DNA from: Clostridium vincentii | GTDB lineage: Bacteria > Bacillota > Clostridia > Clostridiales > Clostridiaceae | Length of the DNA stretch: 44,986 nucleotides | Reading direction: 5' to 3' | Assembly: GCF_002995745.1 (NCBI RefSeq) | Contig: NZ_PVXQ01000029.1 | Coordinates: 1-44,986 of the forward strand | In this document: positions 35,013-43,039 of the stretch, piece after piece | Layout of the letters: every line of letters begins with the position of its first letter | Numbering within the stretch: position 1 is the stretch's first letter | Position numbers and translations under genes: made by a program | Notes under the pieces: model-generated | Seen by the model: only the letters and a program-made list of their open reading frames with translations | The model's database searches: none | Told to the model about the DNA's origin: nothing

Positions 35013-35048
35013 ATACTAAATTAAAGACATTAACATTTAATTTAGTAT
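35013..35048 (+). other. Hairpin after metA
   Basis: A 13-bp stem (35013-35025 with 35036-35048, loop of 10) follows the metA stop. It lacks a T tract, so it may be a weak terminator or a 3' stabiliser. Confidence 0.5.
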
Positions 35049-35108
35049 AGATATATTAGTTATGAATAATACTAAAGATAAAAATATTACGATATTGGAG
35101 TGAATTTC

Positions 35109-36461
35109 GTGGAACAAAAAAGAGAAAAATTTTCATCTAGCTTTTCAGTGTTCTTTGCAACCTTAAGTTCAGCAGTAGGACTGGGAAACATATGGATGTT
35201 TCCTTATGTGGTAGGAGTAAATGGAGGAGCAGCATTTATTATTATCTATTTAGGTTGTGTATTAGTAGTTGGATTACCAACTTTAATAAGTGAATTTGTT
35301 ATTGGACGAGGTACTAGGAAAAATGTTTATGGTGCAATTAAAGAAGTTACAAATAAAAAAGTCTTTAGAAGTATATCAACCATTGGTATATTAGCAACAT
35401 ATGTTTTGCTATTTTTTTATACAGTAGTTGCAGGATGGGTTTATTCCTATGTATTTAAAGCAATAGTTGGAACCTTTAAGGGTATTGATGCTGCAGGGGC
35501 GACCAAAATTTTTAATGACACAAGTATAGGACCTGTATCACCGATTATAGGACAACTGTTAGTTTTAATAGTTGCAGGAACAATCATAGCAATGGGAGTT
35601 AAAGGTGGCATAGAGAAGCTAACAAGAATAACAATGCCTATTCTAATGGGATTGTTACTCTTGTTAGCAATAAGAAGTTTAACGTTAGATGGAGCTATGG
35701 AAGGGGTCAGTTTTTTATTGAAACCTGATTTTTCTAAAATTAGTATAGGAACATTTTTAGCGGCACTAGGGCTAGCTTTCTTTAAGTTATCCGTTGGAAC
35801 TGGAAGTATGATTACATATAGTAGTTATTTTACTGATGATAATAATCTTATTGCTACAGGAGTTAAGGTTTCTATTGCAGATACAGCAGTATCTTTAATT
35901 GCAGGCCTTGCTATTTTTCCTGCGGTATTTTCATTTGGATTAGAACCAAGTAGTGGACCTGGCTTATTATTTAATACAGTACCACTTATATTTTCCAAGA
36001 TGCCTGGTGGAAGTTTTTTAGTAGTTATATTCTTTTTTCTTGCAGCAATGGCAGCTACAACAGCTTCAATTTCTTTGCTAGAGGTGCTAATTGCAACTTT
36101 TACTGAGGAATTTAAGTTTAGCAGAAAAAAGGCATTAGTGATAAATGTTGCAATTATTCTTGCTTTTGGATCATTAGCGGCATTATCAGCTAATCCAGAG
36201 GGACTACTTGCAGAGATTAAAATCTTTAATTTCAGCATTTTTGATGCCTTTGATGCATTAATTAGCAATATACTATTACCATTGAATGGATTACTAATAA
36301 TTTTATTATGTGGTTTTTCTATTAAAAAGGGATTTGTAAGAGATGAGTTAACTAATGGAGGAACATTAAATAATGAAGGAATAGTCAGTATTCTATTATT
36401 TATTATGAGATATATTACGCCAATCTTAATTATTGTAATATTCCTTAAGACTTTCATTTAA
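35109..36461 (+). CDS. Sodium-dependent transporter, NSS/SNF family
   Basis: A 450-residue LeuT-fold symporter of the neurotransmitter:sodium symporter family, probably importing an amino acid with sodium. The family motif AVGLGNIWMFPY is in the first transmembrane helix. About eleven hydrophobic helices are visible; bacterial NSS proteins of this length often have 11 rather than 12. The start was set at GTG 35109, 6 bp after GGAGTG; a GTG three codons earlier overlaps that ribosome binding site. The substrate is not predictable. Confidence 0.9.
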   Translation: MEQKREKFSSSFSVFFATLSSAVGLGNIWMFPYVVGVNGGAAFIIIYLGCVLVVGLPTLISEFVIGRGTRKNVYGAIKEVTNKKVFRSISTIGILATYVLLFFYTVVAGWVYSYVFKAIVGTFKGIDAAGATKIFNDTSIGPVSPIIGQLLVLIVAGTIIAMGVKGGIEKLTRITMPILMGLLLLLAIRSLTLDGAMEGVSFLLKPDFSKISIGTFLAALGLAFFKLSVGTGSMITYSSYFTDDNNLIATGVKVSIADTAVSLIAGLAIFPAVFSFGLEPSSGPGLLFNTVPLIFSKMPGGSFLVVIFFFLAAMAATTASISLLEVLIATFTEEFKFSRKKALVINVAIILAFGSLAALSANPEGLLAEIKIFNFSIFDAFDALISNILLPLNGLLIILLCGFSIKKGFVRDELTNGGTLNNEGIVSILLFIMRYITPILIIVIFLKTFI

Positions 36462-36487
36462 AAATAAAGCTAAATATTGTATAATTA

Positions 36488-36517
36488 AGAAAAGTCCAAT
36501 TATATGGACTTTTTTTA
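36488..36517 (+). terminator. Terminator of the NSS transporter gene
   Basis: A 9-bp stem (36490-36498 with 36505-36513, loop ATTATA) runs into a T tract. Confidence 0.87.
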
Positions 36518-36579
36518 ATATATGGAATAATTTTTAATGTTTTGTATAAATTAAGTCTATTACCATGGGGGGAATAGTT

Positions 36580-37281
36580 ATGAAGGGAAAAATTTTAGTT
36601 TGTGATGATGAAAAGGAAATTCTAGAAATTTTAGAATTATATCTAGAGAAGGAAGGTTATGAAATAATCAAGGCTAAAGATGGTCTAGATGGAATTGAAA
36701 AGATAAAGGAAAATACGGATATTGATTTAGCAATACTAGATATTATGATGCCTAGAGCAGATGGATATAAAGTTGTGAAAGAAATTAGAAAATTATATAC
36801 AATGCCTATAATAATGTTATCCGCAAAAAATCAGGATGCAGATAAAATATTAGGTCTTGATTTAGGAGCAGATGATTATATTTCAAAACCTTTTAATCCT
36901 TTAGAAGTTGTAGCAAGGGTTAATGCTCAAATTAGAAGGAGTAATAGTTTGATTTCTGATGAAGAGAAAGAACAAGTTATATCTATAGGAGATATAAAAT
37001 TAGATTCTTACAATGTACAGGTAGTTGTTAGAGATGAAGAAATAGAACTTACATCAATAGAGTATGGAATATTAAAGTATTTAATGCAAAACTCAGGAAG
37101 AATATTAACTAAAAATCAAATATTTGAAGCTGTTTGGAATGAACAATTTTTAAGCGGTGATAATACTATAATGGTACATATTAGTAGATTGAGAGAAAAA
37201 ATTGAGGAAGATTCTAGGAATCCAGTGTACTTAAAGACTGTTAGGGGATTAGGGTATAAATTTGAAAAGAAGGTAAAGTAA
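36580..37281 (+). CDS. OmpR-family response regulator
   Basis: A 233-residue two-component response regulator. The receiver domain (1-118) has the acidic pair D9/D10, phosphoacceptor D54 in AILDIMMPRADG and the conserved Lys in SKPFNP. The C-terminal winged helix (about 138-230) has the OmpR/PhoB ending VRGLGYKFE. The start was set at ATG 36580 after GGGGGGA; an in-frame ATG five codons earlier contains that ribosome binding site. The kinase gene begins one base after its stop. No target operon is adjacent. Confidence 0.92.
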   Translation: MKGKILVCDDEKEILEILELYLEKEGYEIIKAKDGLDGIEKIKENTDIDLAILDIMMPRADGYKVVKEIRKLYTMPIIMLSAKNQDADKILGLDLGADDYISKPFNPLEVVARVNAQIRRSNSLISDEEKEQVISIGDIKLDSYNVQVVVRDEEIELTSIEYGILKYLMQNSGRILTKNQIFEAVWNEQFLSGDNTIMVHISRLREKIEEDSRNPVYLKTVRGLGYKFEKKVK

Positions 37282-37282
37282 G

Positions 37283-38704
37283 ATGTCGAAGAAGAATGGG
37301 CAGCTATCTGTTGCATTATTTAAATATTACATAACTTTTTTAGTAGTTCTATCAGGTATATTTGTAATTGCATATATTGTAGTGAGCGTAAGCCTTGCAA
37401 AACAGGTACATAATAATAAGGCTCCAATTTATGATTTGATTCGAGGAGAATATAATGATTATAAGGATATAGATCCATCAGATTTAAAAAAAATTGGTGG
37501 ATATATTGAGGTATTAGATTTAGATAAAAAAGTAGTCTATAGAAAGGGAGAACTTCCAGATATACTTAAGGATAATTATACGGAAACAGAATTTATAGAT
37601 ATTATTAGTAGAAGTGGAGAAAATGCTAAATACTATGTAGGGTGTAATAGCATAAATGCTGAGAACGGGAAGGATTATATAGTTCTTGTAAGAATACCTA
37701 ATGAGAAAGTTAATGTTTCTTTAAATATTCAAAAAATTCCTCTCCAGGTAGGGAAACCTATACTCTTTTTATATTTAAAAGTGGTATCTATTGCGTTAAT
37801 TATATCTTTAGTAAGTATTTTAGGATATAGTATTTTGACTGCTAGAAAGATAAATAAACCTTTAAAAATGATAGATGAAGCTTTAGGAAAAGTTCTTGAA
37901 GGAGACTATGAAGAAAAGCTTGTTATAGAGGGAGAGAGGGAATTTGTTAGGATTAGTAATACAATTAATTTCCTTATTGATAAGCTTAAAAATAGCAGGG
38001 AAGAAAATAGTAGGCTTGAACAGAGTAAAACTAGAATGCTTATAGATTTATCCCATGATATAAAAACTCCAATTACAACTATTAGAGGTTTTTCAGCTGC
38101 ACTTTATGAGGGATTAGTTGATGATGAGGATAAAAAACAAAAGTACTATAAAACTATTTATAATAAGTCAGAACGAGTTGGAGAGTTAGTTGATGACTTA
38201 TTTGAATTTGTTAAAATGGACAGTACTCAGTATATTTTGAAAATTGAAACGGTGGATATCTGTGAGTTTTTAAGGCAGATAGTTGTAGCTTACTTTGATG
38301 AAATAGAGGAGAAAAAGTTTGAGTTAATAGTTATAATACCAGAGGAAGTAGTAAATCTTAAAATTGATGGTAGATTATTTAGAAGGGCTGTAACTAATTT
38401 AATTGAAAATTCCTTGAAATATAATCCTGAAAAGACTACCTTAAGAATAGAACTTAAGAATTATAAGAGGTATATTATGATTTATGTTGCAGATAATGGT
38501 ATAGGTATACCATTAAGTATAAGAAGTAAGGTCTTTGAAGCATTTATTAGAGGAGATACAAGTAGAGGTAGTGATGGTGGTTCTGGCCTGGGACTAGCTA
38601 TTGCAAACAAGATTATTAGTAATCATGGAGGAGAGATTTCTTTAGATCCTAGTAAAGACGAAGATAAAACTATTTTTGCCATAAGGATGTATAAGGATAT
38701 TTAA
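37283..38704 (+). CDS. Sensor histidine kinase
   Basis: A 473-residue membrane kinase. Two transmembrane helices (about 15-38 and 160-184) bracket an extracytoplasmic sensor of about 120 residues. A HAMP domain (about 185-237) and coiled coil lead to the H-box with H258 in DLSHDIKTP. The ATPase domain has the N-box NLIENSLKYNP, the G1 box VADNGIGIP and the G2 box GGSGLGLAIANKI. It follows the response regulator by one base, so the pair is an operon. The signal is unknown. Confidence 0.92.
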   Translation: MSKKNGQLSVALFKYYITFLVVLSGIFVIAYIVVSVSLAKQVHNNKAPIYDLIRGEYNDYKDIDPSDLKKIGGYIEVLDLDKKVVYRKGELPDILKDNYTETEFIDIISRSGENAKYYVGCNSINAENGKDYIVLVRIPNEKVNVSLNIQKIPLQVGKPILFLYLKVVSIALIISLVSILGYSILTARKINKPLKMIDEALGKVLEGDYEEKLVIEGEREFVRISNTINFLIDKLKNSREENSRLEQSKTRMLIDLSHDIKTPITTIRGFSAALYEGLVDDEDKKQKYYKTIYNKSERVGELVDDLFEFVKMDSTQYILKIETVDICEFLRQIVVAYFDEIEEKKFELIVIIPEEVVNLKIDGRLFRRAVTNLIENSLKYNPEKTTLRIELKNYKRYIMIYVADNGIGIPLSIRSKVFEAFIRGDTSRGSDGGSGLGLAIANKIISNHGGEISLDPSKDEDKTIFAIRMYKDI

Positions 38705-38722
38705 ACAGGGAGGACGCTTTGC

Positions 38723-38970
38723 TTGAGTTGAGAGTTGAAAGTTGATAGTTGAGAGTTAGGGTAAAAGTTCTCAGGAGAAAGATCAAGTAGCCAAATCAGA
38801 GATTCGGACTTTCACTTTTTCTGCAAAATTATTGAATAGAAGAATATAATAAATTTTTTATCCATAACTTTCAACTCCCCGTAAGGGGCACCTATTGGTG
38901 TCCACTCTCAATTATCAACTCCCAACAGGGGCGCCCAAGTGTGTCAATTATCAACTCTCCCGAAGGGAGC
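38723..38970. repeat. Intergenic repeat element with inverted and direct repeats
   Basis: This region between convergent genes is unlike the surrounding sequence. GAGTTGAAAGTT (38732-38743) recurs as an exact inverted copy at 38866-38877. 38741-38757 recurs inverted, with two mismatches, at 38903-38919. TCAATTATCAACTC occurs directly at 38908-38921 and 38944-38957. Between the copies are small GC-rich hairpins: CCCCGTAAGGGG (38877-38888), CACCTATTGGTG and CTCCCGAAGGGAG. It is locally GC-rich and non-coding. It resembles a miniature, possibly mobilised, intergenic repeat and may also terminate both flanking genes. Confidence 0.65.
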
Positions 38971-38981
38971 ATGCCACTTTC

Positions 38982-39623
38982 TCAGCCTCCTAGTGTAACA
39001 TCTTGAGTATTATACCAGTCTAGAGCAGTATCAAGATGTTCCGGTTTGTAATCTGGCCAATAATCGTTTAAGACATAAAAGTCTGAATATACAGATTGAA
39101 CCGGGAGAAAACCACTTAATCTTCTTCTGCCACCCCATCTTATTATTAGATCAATTCTTGAAATATCATTTGATCTAATGTTATGAACAATATCCTTCTT
39201 TGTTTTGTCAGAAGTCTTAAGTAAATTCAAATCCCATTCCCAACCATAGTTCATTAAGAAGTTAACCTTAGTACCACCTTTGCCGAAAATTCTTCTTTTA
39301 GTATATGGTAAAAGATCTTTTGGGAAAGAAGGAGAATTTGTGTTTCCCATTACCAATATTTCAACATTCTCTTTAGATAAAATATCGACTGATTCAATGC
39401 AAGCATTTACAAAAGCTTGCTTTTGAGCTAAGGGTCTTTTCATATTATCTACGGTAAAGCCGTAATAAGTAAGTTCTCTTATTCCATATTTTTCACACTG
39501 TTTAAATAGTAAAAGTCCAGGATTTATACCAAGGGCATAGCCTTTATCTTTAGTCATTCCTTGTCCTTGCGCCCATCTTCTATTGCCATCTGGAATAATT
39601 CCAATATGATCAGGTATCCTCAT
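38982..39623 (-). CDS. Divergent cis-prenyltransferase (UppS family)
   Basis: A 213-residue protein of the undecaprenyl diphosphate synthase family, shorter than canonical UppS (about 250). The catalytic Asp is kept as D12 in IIPDGNRRWA, and YGFTVDNMKRP matches the FSxxNWxRP region. The pyrophosphate motif differs: R162-W-G-G-R166-R-R168-L-S170 replaces the usual RTSGExRLS, so the Glu is replaced by Arg. It is probably a paralogue making a shorter or different polyprenyl diphosphate. The start was set at ATG 39623, 6 bp after AAGGAGCG; the frame opens eight codons earlier without a ribosome binding site. Confidence 0.8.
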   Translation of the reverse strand: MRIPDHIGIIPDGNRRWAQGQGMTKDKGYALGINPGLLLFKQCEKYGIRELTYYGFTVDNMKRPLAQKQAFVNACIESVDILSKENVEILVMGNTNSPSFPKDLLPYTKRRIFGKGGTKVNFLMNYGWEWDLNLLKTSDKTKKDIVHNIRSNDISRIDLIIRWGGRRRLSGFLPVQSVYSDFYVLNDYWPDYKPEHLDTALDWYNTQDVTLGG

Positions 39624-39955
39624 AATTATCGCTCCTTTTAGGCACATGAAATAAAATAACAGACAAAATAGACAAGCATACTGGTTTGTTATTTCTTTAA
39701 TTGTGTCTTAAATAGTATAGGTATAGTTTTACCATATTAATCTTTTTTATCCTCCCTAAGTAAAACTATATTAAATAATGGATAATTCACCTAAAAACTT
39801 GAATATTAGTTTTTTGTTAATATAACTAATTATTGATATATACAATAATTAATTATATACTTGTAAAAGAAAGAACTAATATAGAACTAAGATTGTGTTT
39901 AAAAGAATAGAAGTGCTAATTATGTTTGAGTAATATATAGAAAAGGGATGATTAT
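39624..39955. other. Intergenic region with no gene seen
   Basis: About 330 bp of very AT-rich sequence between the divergently oriented uppS-like and DUF3867-like genes. It must hold both promoters, but no -35/-10 pair stands out. The only clear structure is an 11-bp inverted repeat, TATAGTTTTAC (39722-39732) with GTAAAACTATA (39760-39770), enclosing 27 bp. Confidence 0.5.
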
Positions 39956-40513
39956 ATGGACGATAAAATTATTGATTTTAATGATCTTAGAAATAAGGCT
40001 AAGGATAAAGATGTAGATAGGATAGAAGAATATATGTATTCTTTATACTATGAAATGGCTGAAGGTAAAATCACTATGGCAGACTTTACTAAAAACATAT
40101 ATAAATATATGGAGGACAATAACATTTCACAGGATAAGTTTTTAAATATACAAAAAAAACTTATGGAGAGATATGGGTTTGATTCTTCAATTATTGATGA
40201 GCAGCTAAAGACTGTAGGAGTAAATCTTGGTGGTAATGAAATTAGCTATGAAAGCATAAAAAAGAATATGGGATTCCAAGAGAAATATAAGGATAGAATT
40301 TCTACAAAAAATATTTCAATTTATACTATAAAAAATGAAAAAAATGATATTGAGATAATTTTGCAGGATGACAATGTAATAATTCAAAGTCAGGGTAAGG
40401 TGGACTTAGCTGATAACGAATTAAATGAATTCTTATGCTCTTATAAAAAGGTTAGAGAAGATAAACCTTTGGCTATAAGAGTTTGCGCAGATACTGAAAA
40501 ATATGATTATTAA
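39956..40513 (+). CDS. DUF3867-like hypothetical protein
   Basis: A 185-residue soluble, charged protein, probably of the clostridial DUF3867 family (the YSLYYEMAEGKITMADFT segment near residue 29 is what I recognise; memory-based). Residues 1-70 are predicted helical, and the rest is mixed alpha/beta. No catalytic motif or membrane segment is visible. It is upstream of the ABC-F gene, separated only by a hairpin. Confidence 0.75.
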   Translation: MDDKIIDFNDLRNKAKDKDVDRIEEYMYSLYYEMAEGKITMADFTKNIYKYMEDNNISQDKFLNIQKKLMERYGFDSSIIDEQLKTVGVNLGGNEISYESIKKNMGFQEKYKDRISTKNISIYTIKNEKNDIEIILQDDNVIIQSQGKVDLADNELNEFLCSYKKVREDKPLAIRVCADTEKYDY

Positions 40514-40518
40514 ATAAG

Positions 40519-40553
40519 AGGGCAGAAGAGATAATTATCTCTTCTGCCTTTTA
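40519..40553 (+). terminator. Hairpin between the DUF3867-like gene and the ABC-F gene
   Basis: A perfect palindrome, GGCAGAAGAGATAA (40521-40534) with its complement (40535-40548), is followed by TTTTAT. Only four or five T follow, so termination may be partial. The ABC-F start is 13 bp beyond, leaving no room for a promoter. Confidence 0.75.
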
Positions 40554-40565
40554 TAGGGGGGAAAT

Positions 40566-42122
40566 ATGAGCGTATTAGTTGTTAAGGATATGAGCCACGG
40601 TTTTGGAGACAGAGCTATATTTGAGGATGTTTCATTTAGATTATTAAAAGGTGAACATGTAGGACTTATTGGAGCAAATGGTGAAGGTAAATCCACTTTT
40701 ATGAATATAGTAACAGGTAAATTAATGCCAGATGAAGGGAGTGCAACCTGGTCTAATAATGTTAGAGCTGGATATATGGATCAGCACGTAGAACTTATCA
40801 AGGGCACAAGCATAAGAGATTCTTTAAGGGAAGCTTTTAAATTCCTGTTTGATATGGAAAAAGAAATGAATACCCTATATGAAAAAATGGGAGATTGTAC
40901 AGAAAGAGAACTCGAGAAAATGCTTGAGAGAACATCTGTAATTCAAGATTTATTAGATAATAATGGATTTTACATAATTGATGCAAAAGTAGAGGAAGTA
41001 GCTAAAGGCCTAGGTTTAGTAGGATTAGGACTAGATAAGGATGTAGATGATTTATCAGGGGGACAAAGAACTAAAATTCTTCTAGGTAAATTACTACTTG
41101 AGAATCCAGATATATTACTTTTAGATGAGCCTACCAATTTTCTTGATGAAGAGCATATAGAATGGCTTAAAAGGTATCTGAAAAGTTATGAGAATGCTTT
41201 TATATTAATTTCTCATGATATTCCATTTTTAAATGATGTAGTTAATTTAATATATCATGTAGAGGAAAGAAAGCTTACAAGATATGTGGGAGATTATAAT
41301 GAATTTATAAGAATTTATGAAGAGAATAAAAAAAGATTAGAAATGGCCTATGATAAACAGCAAAAGGAAATAAATCGTCTTGAGGATTTTGTTGCTAGAA
41401 ATAAAGCTAATGCTGCAACTTCTAATATGGCTAAATCTAGGCAAAAGAAATTAGATAAGATGGAAGTAATTGAGCTTTCAAAGGATAAGCCAAAGCCCGA
41501 GTTTACTTTCAAAACTGCAAGGGCTGCAGGAAAAGTTCTTTTTGAAACCAAGGATCTAGTATTAGGATATGAAACTGCTTTAACTAAGCCATTAGACCTC
41601 TATATGGAGCGAGGACAAAAAATTGCATTAGTTGGAGCAAATGGATTGGGAAAAACTACTCTTTTAAAGAGCCTTCTAGGATTAACTAAACCCTTAAGTG
41701 GTGAGGCTATAAGGGGAGATTACCAACATGTAGGATATTTTGAACAAGAGGATAGAAGTGGTAATAATAATACTTGTATTGAAGAGGCTTGGGCAGAATT
41801 TCCTGGATACTCACAATATCAAATTAGAGCAGCTTTAGCTAAATGCGGATTAACTAATAAGCAGTTAGAATCTAAGATAAGAGTTCTTTCAGGAGGAGAA
41901 GCTGCAAAGGTTAGACTATGTAAAATTCTTAATAATGAAACTAATATATTAATCTTAGATGAGCCTACTAATCATTTAGACAAAGATGCTAAGGATGAAC
42001 TAAAAAAAGCTCTTAATGAATATAAAGGATCTATACTCTTAGTATCCCATGAACCTGAATTTTATAGGGATGTGGTTACTGATATTTGGAATTGTGAGGA
42101 ATGGACATTAAAGATTGTGTAA
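40566..42122 (+). CDS. ABC-F family ATPase, YfmM-like
   Basis: A 518-residue soluble ABC-F protein: two nucleotide-binding domains on one chain, no membrane segment. Walker A motifs are GANGEGKST (36-44) and GANGLGKTT; signatures are DLSGGQRTK and VLSGGEAAK; Walker B motifs are LLLDEPTNFLD and LILDEPTNHLD. The basic linker between domains (about 245-310) is the part that reaches the ribosomal peptidyl-transferase region in this family. Length and N-terminus match B. subtilis YfmM rather than antibiotic-resistance members. It likely rescues or modulates translating ribosomes. RBS is GGGGGG. Confidence 0.9.
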   Translation: MSVLVVKDMSHGFGDRAIFEDVSFRLLKGEHVGLIGANGEGKSTFMNIVTGKLMPDEGSATWSNNVRAGYMDQHVELIKGTSIRDSLREAFKFLFDMEKEMNTLYEKMGDCTERELEKMLERTSVIQDLLDNNGFYIIDAKVEEVAKGLGLVGLGLDKDVDDLSGGQRTKILLGKLLLENPDILLLDEPTNFLDEEHIEWLKRYLKSYENAFILISHDIPFLNDVVNLIYHVEERKLTRYVGDYNEFIRIYEENKKRLEMAYDKQQKEINRLEDFVARNKANAATSNMAKSRQKKLDKMEVIELSKDKPKPEFTFKTARAAGKVLFETKDLVLGYETALTKPLDLYMERGQKIALVGANGLGKTTLLKSLLGLTKPLSGEAIRGDYQHVGYFEQEDRSGNNNTCIEEAWAEFPGYSQYQIRAALAKCGLTNKQLESKIRVLSGGEAAKVRLCKILNNETNILILDEPTNHLDKDAKDELKKALNEYKGSILLVSHEPEFYRDVVTDIWNCEEWTLKIV

Positions 42123-42146
42123 TAATAAAAATTTACTATAAATTCA

Positions 42147-42186
42147 AAAAGCAAACTATGAACAGTAGTATTCATAGTTTGCTTTT
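42147..42186. terminator. Bidirectional terminator between the ABC-F gene and korB
   Basis: A perfect 16-bp stem (42147-42162 with 42171-42186, loop CAGTAGTA) has AAAA on one side and TTTT on the other. It serves both convergent genes; the korB stop is at 42188-42190. Confidence 0.9.
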
Positions 42187-42187
42187 C

Positions 42188-43039
42188 TTATTGGAAATCT
42201 TTCATAAAACTCTTAATCTTCTCTAAATCAAATTCACTATTTACTAGTGCAGGACCATTCTTTAAAAAATCAATTTTATCATGAAAATCTTCTTTTTCTT
42301 CTTGATATAAAATCCCCAAGGGAATTTTGTCTCCCCATTCCATAGCTTTCTCCATAGCTTTTAATTTATTTGTTGGATCATAACCATCTTCTAAATTATA
42401 AACTCTTTTTTTATACCACATATAAGTATTTATCTTATTAAAGCTAATACAAGGTTGGAGTATATCTACTAAAGCATAACCTTTATGATTTATTGCTTGT
42501 TTCATTATTTCTTTGAGGCCTTCTTTATCACTACTGAAAGCTCTTGCAACAAAGCCAGCCCCAAGTGTGATTGCAAGAAGTACTGGATTCATTGGAATGT
42601 TATTAGAACCAAAGGGTTGAACTTCTGTAACATGGCCAAAATCTGAAGTTGGTGACGCTTGGCCTTTTGTTAGTCCATAAATCTGATTATCATGTACAAA
42701 ATGTGTTATATCTACATTTCGTCTAATGTTGTGTATAAAATGGTTTCCTCCCTCGCCATAAGAATCCCCATCTCCTGTATCAACAACTACAGTTAAGTCT
42801 TTATTAGCAATTTTTGCAGCAACTGCTGGTGGTAACGATCTTCCATGAAGACCACAAAATCCGTTAGTATTTATATACTGAGCAGTTTTAGCAGCTTGAC
42901 CAATTCCACCCACGATAAGTACTTGGTGTGGAAGCTTATTTAGTTCTATAAGACTTTCTTTTAATGTATCAAGTATATTAATATCTCCGCAACCTGGACA
43001 CCATGCTGTCTCTGAGGTGCAAATTTTACAATCACTCAT
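42188..43039 (-). CDS. korB: 2-oxoacid:ferredoxin oxidoreductase, beta subunit
   Basis: A 283-residue thiamine-diphosphate subunit of a 2-oxoacid:ferredoxin oxidoreductase. The iron-sulfur cysteines are C4, C7, C14 and C17 (WCPGCGD), and the ThDP-Mg motif is GDGDSYGEGG (89-98). KorAB-type enzymes oxidatively decarboxylate 2-oxoglutarate or a related 2-oxoacid to the acyl-CoA and reduce ferredoxin; the substrate cannot be fixed from sequence. Its ATG directly follows the korA stop codon, with GGGAGG inside korA, so the two subunits are translated in tandem. Confidence 0.9.
   Translation of the reverse strand: MSDCKICTSETAWCPGCGDINILDTLKESLIELNKLPHQVLIVGGIGQAAKTAQYINTNGFCGLHGRSLPPAVAAKIANKDLTVVVDTGDGDSYGEGGNHFIHNIRRNVDITHFVHDNQIYGLTKGQASPTSDFGHVTEVQPFGSNNIPMNPVLLAITLGAGFVARAFSSDKEGLKEIMKQAINHKGYALVDILQPCISFNKINTYMWYKKRVYNLEDGYDPTNKLKAMEKAMEWGDKIPLGILYQEEKEDFHDKIDFLKNGPALVNSEFDLEKIKSFMKDFQ

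Noticed and set aside
35825..36457. 210-codon minus-strand open frame
   Set aside because: It lies wholly inside the sodium-dependent transporter gene, has no ribosome binding site and mirrors its transmembrane codons.
38723..38970. CRISPR array
   Set aside because: The repeats are short, both inverted and direct, and unevenly spaced; there are no uniform spacers and no cas genes.
39700..39760. 12-codon minus-strand ORF upstream of the uppS-like gene
   Set aside because: The GGGAGG-like sequence is about 15 bp from its ATG and the frame is too short to support.
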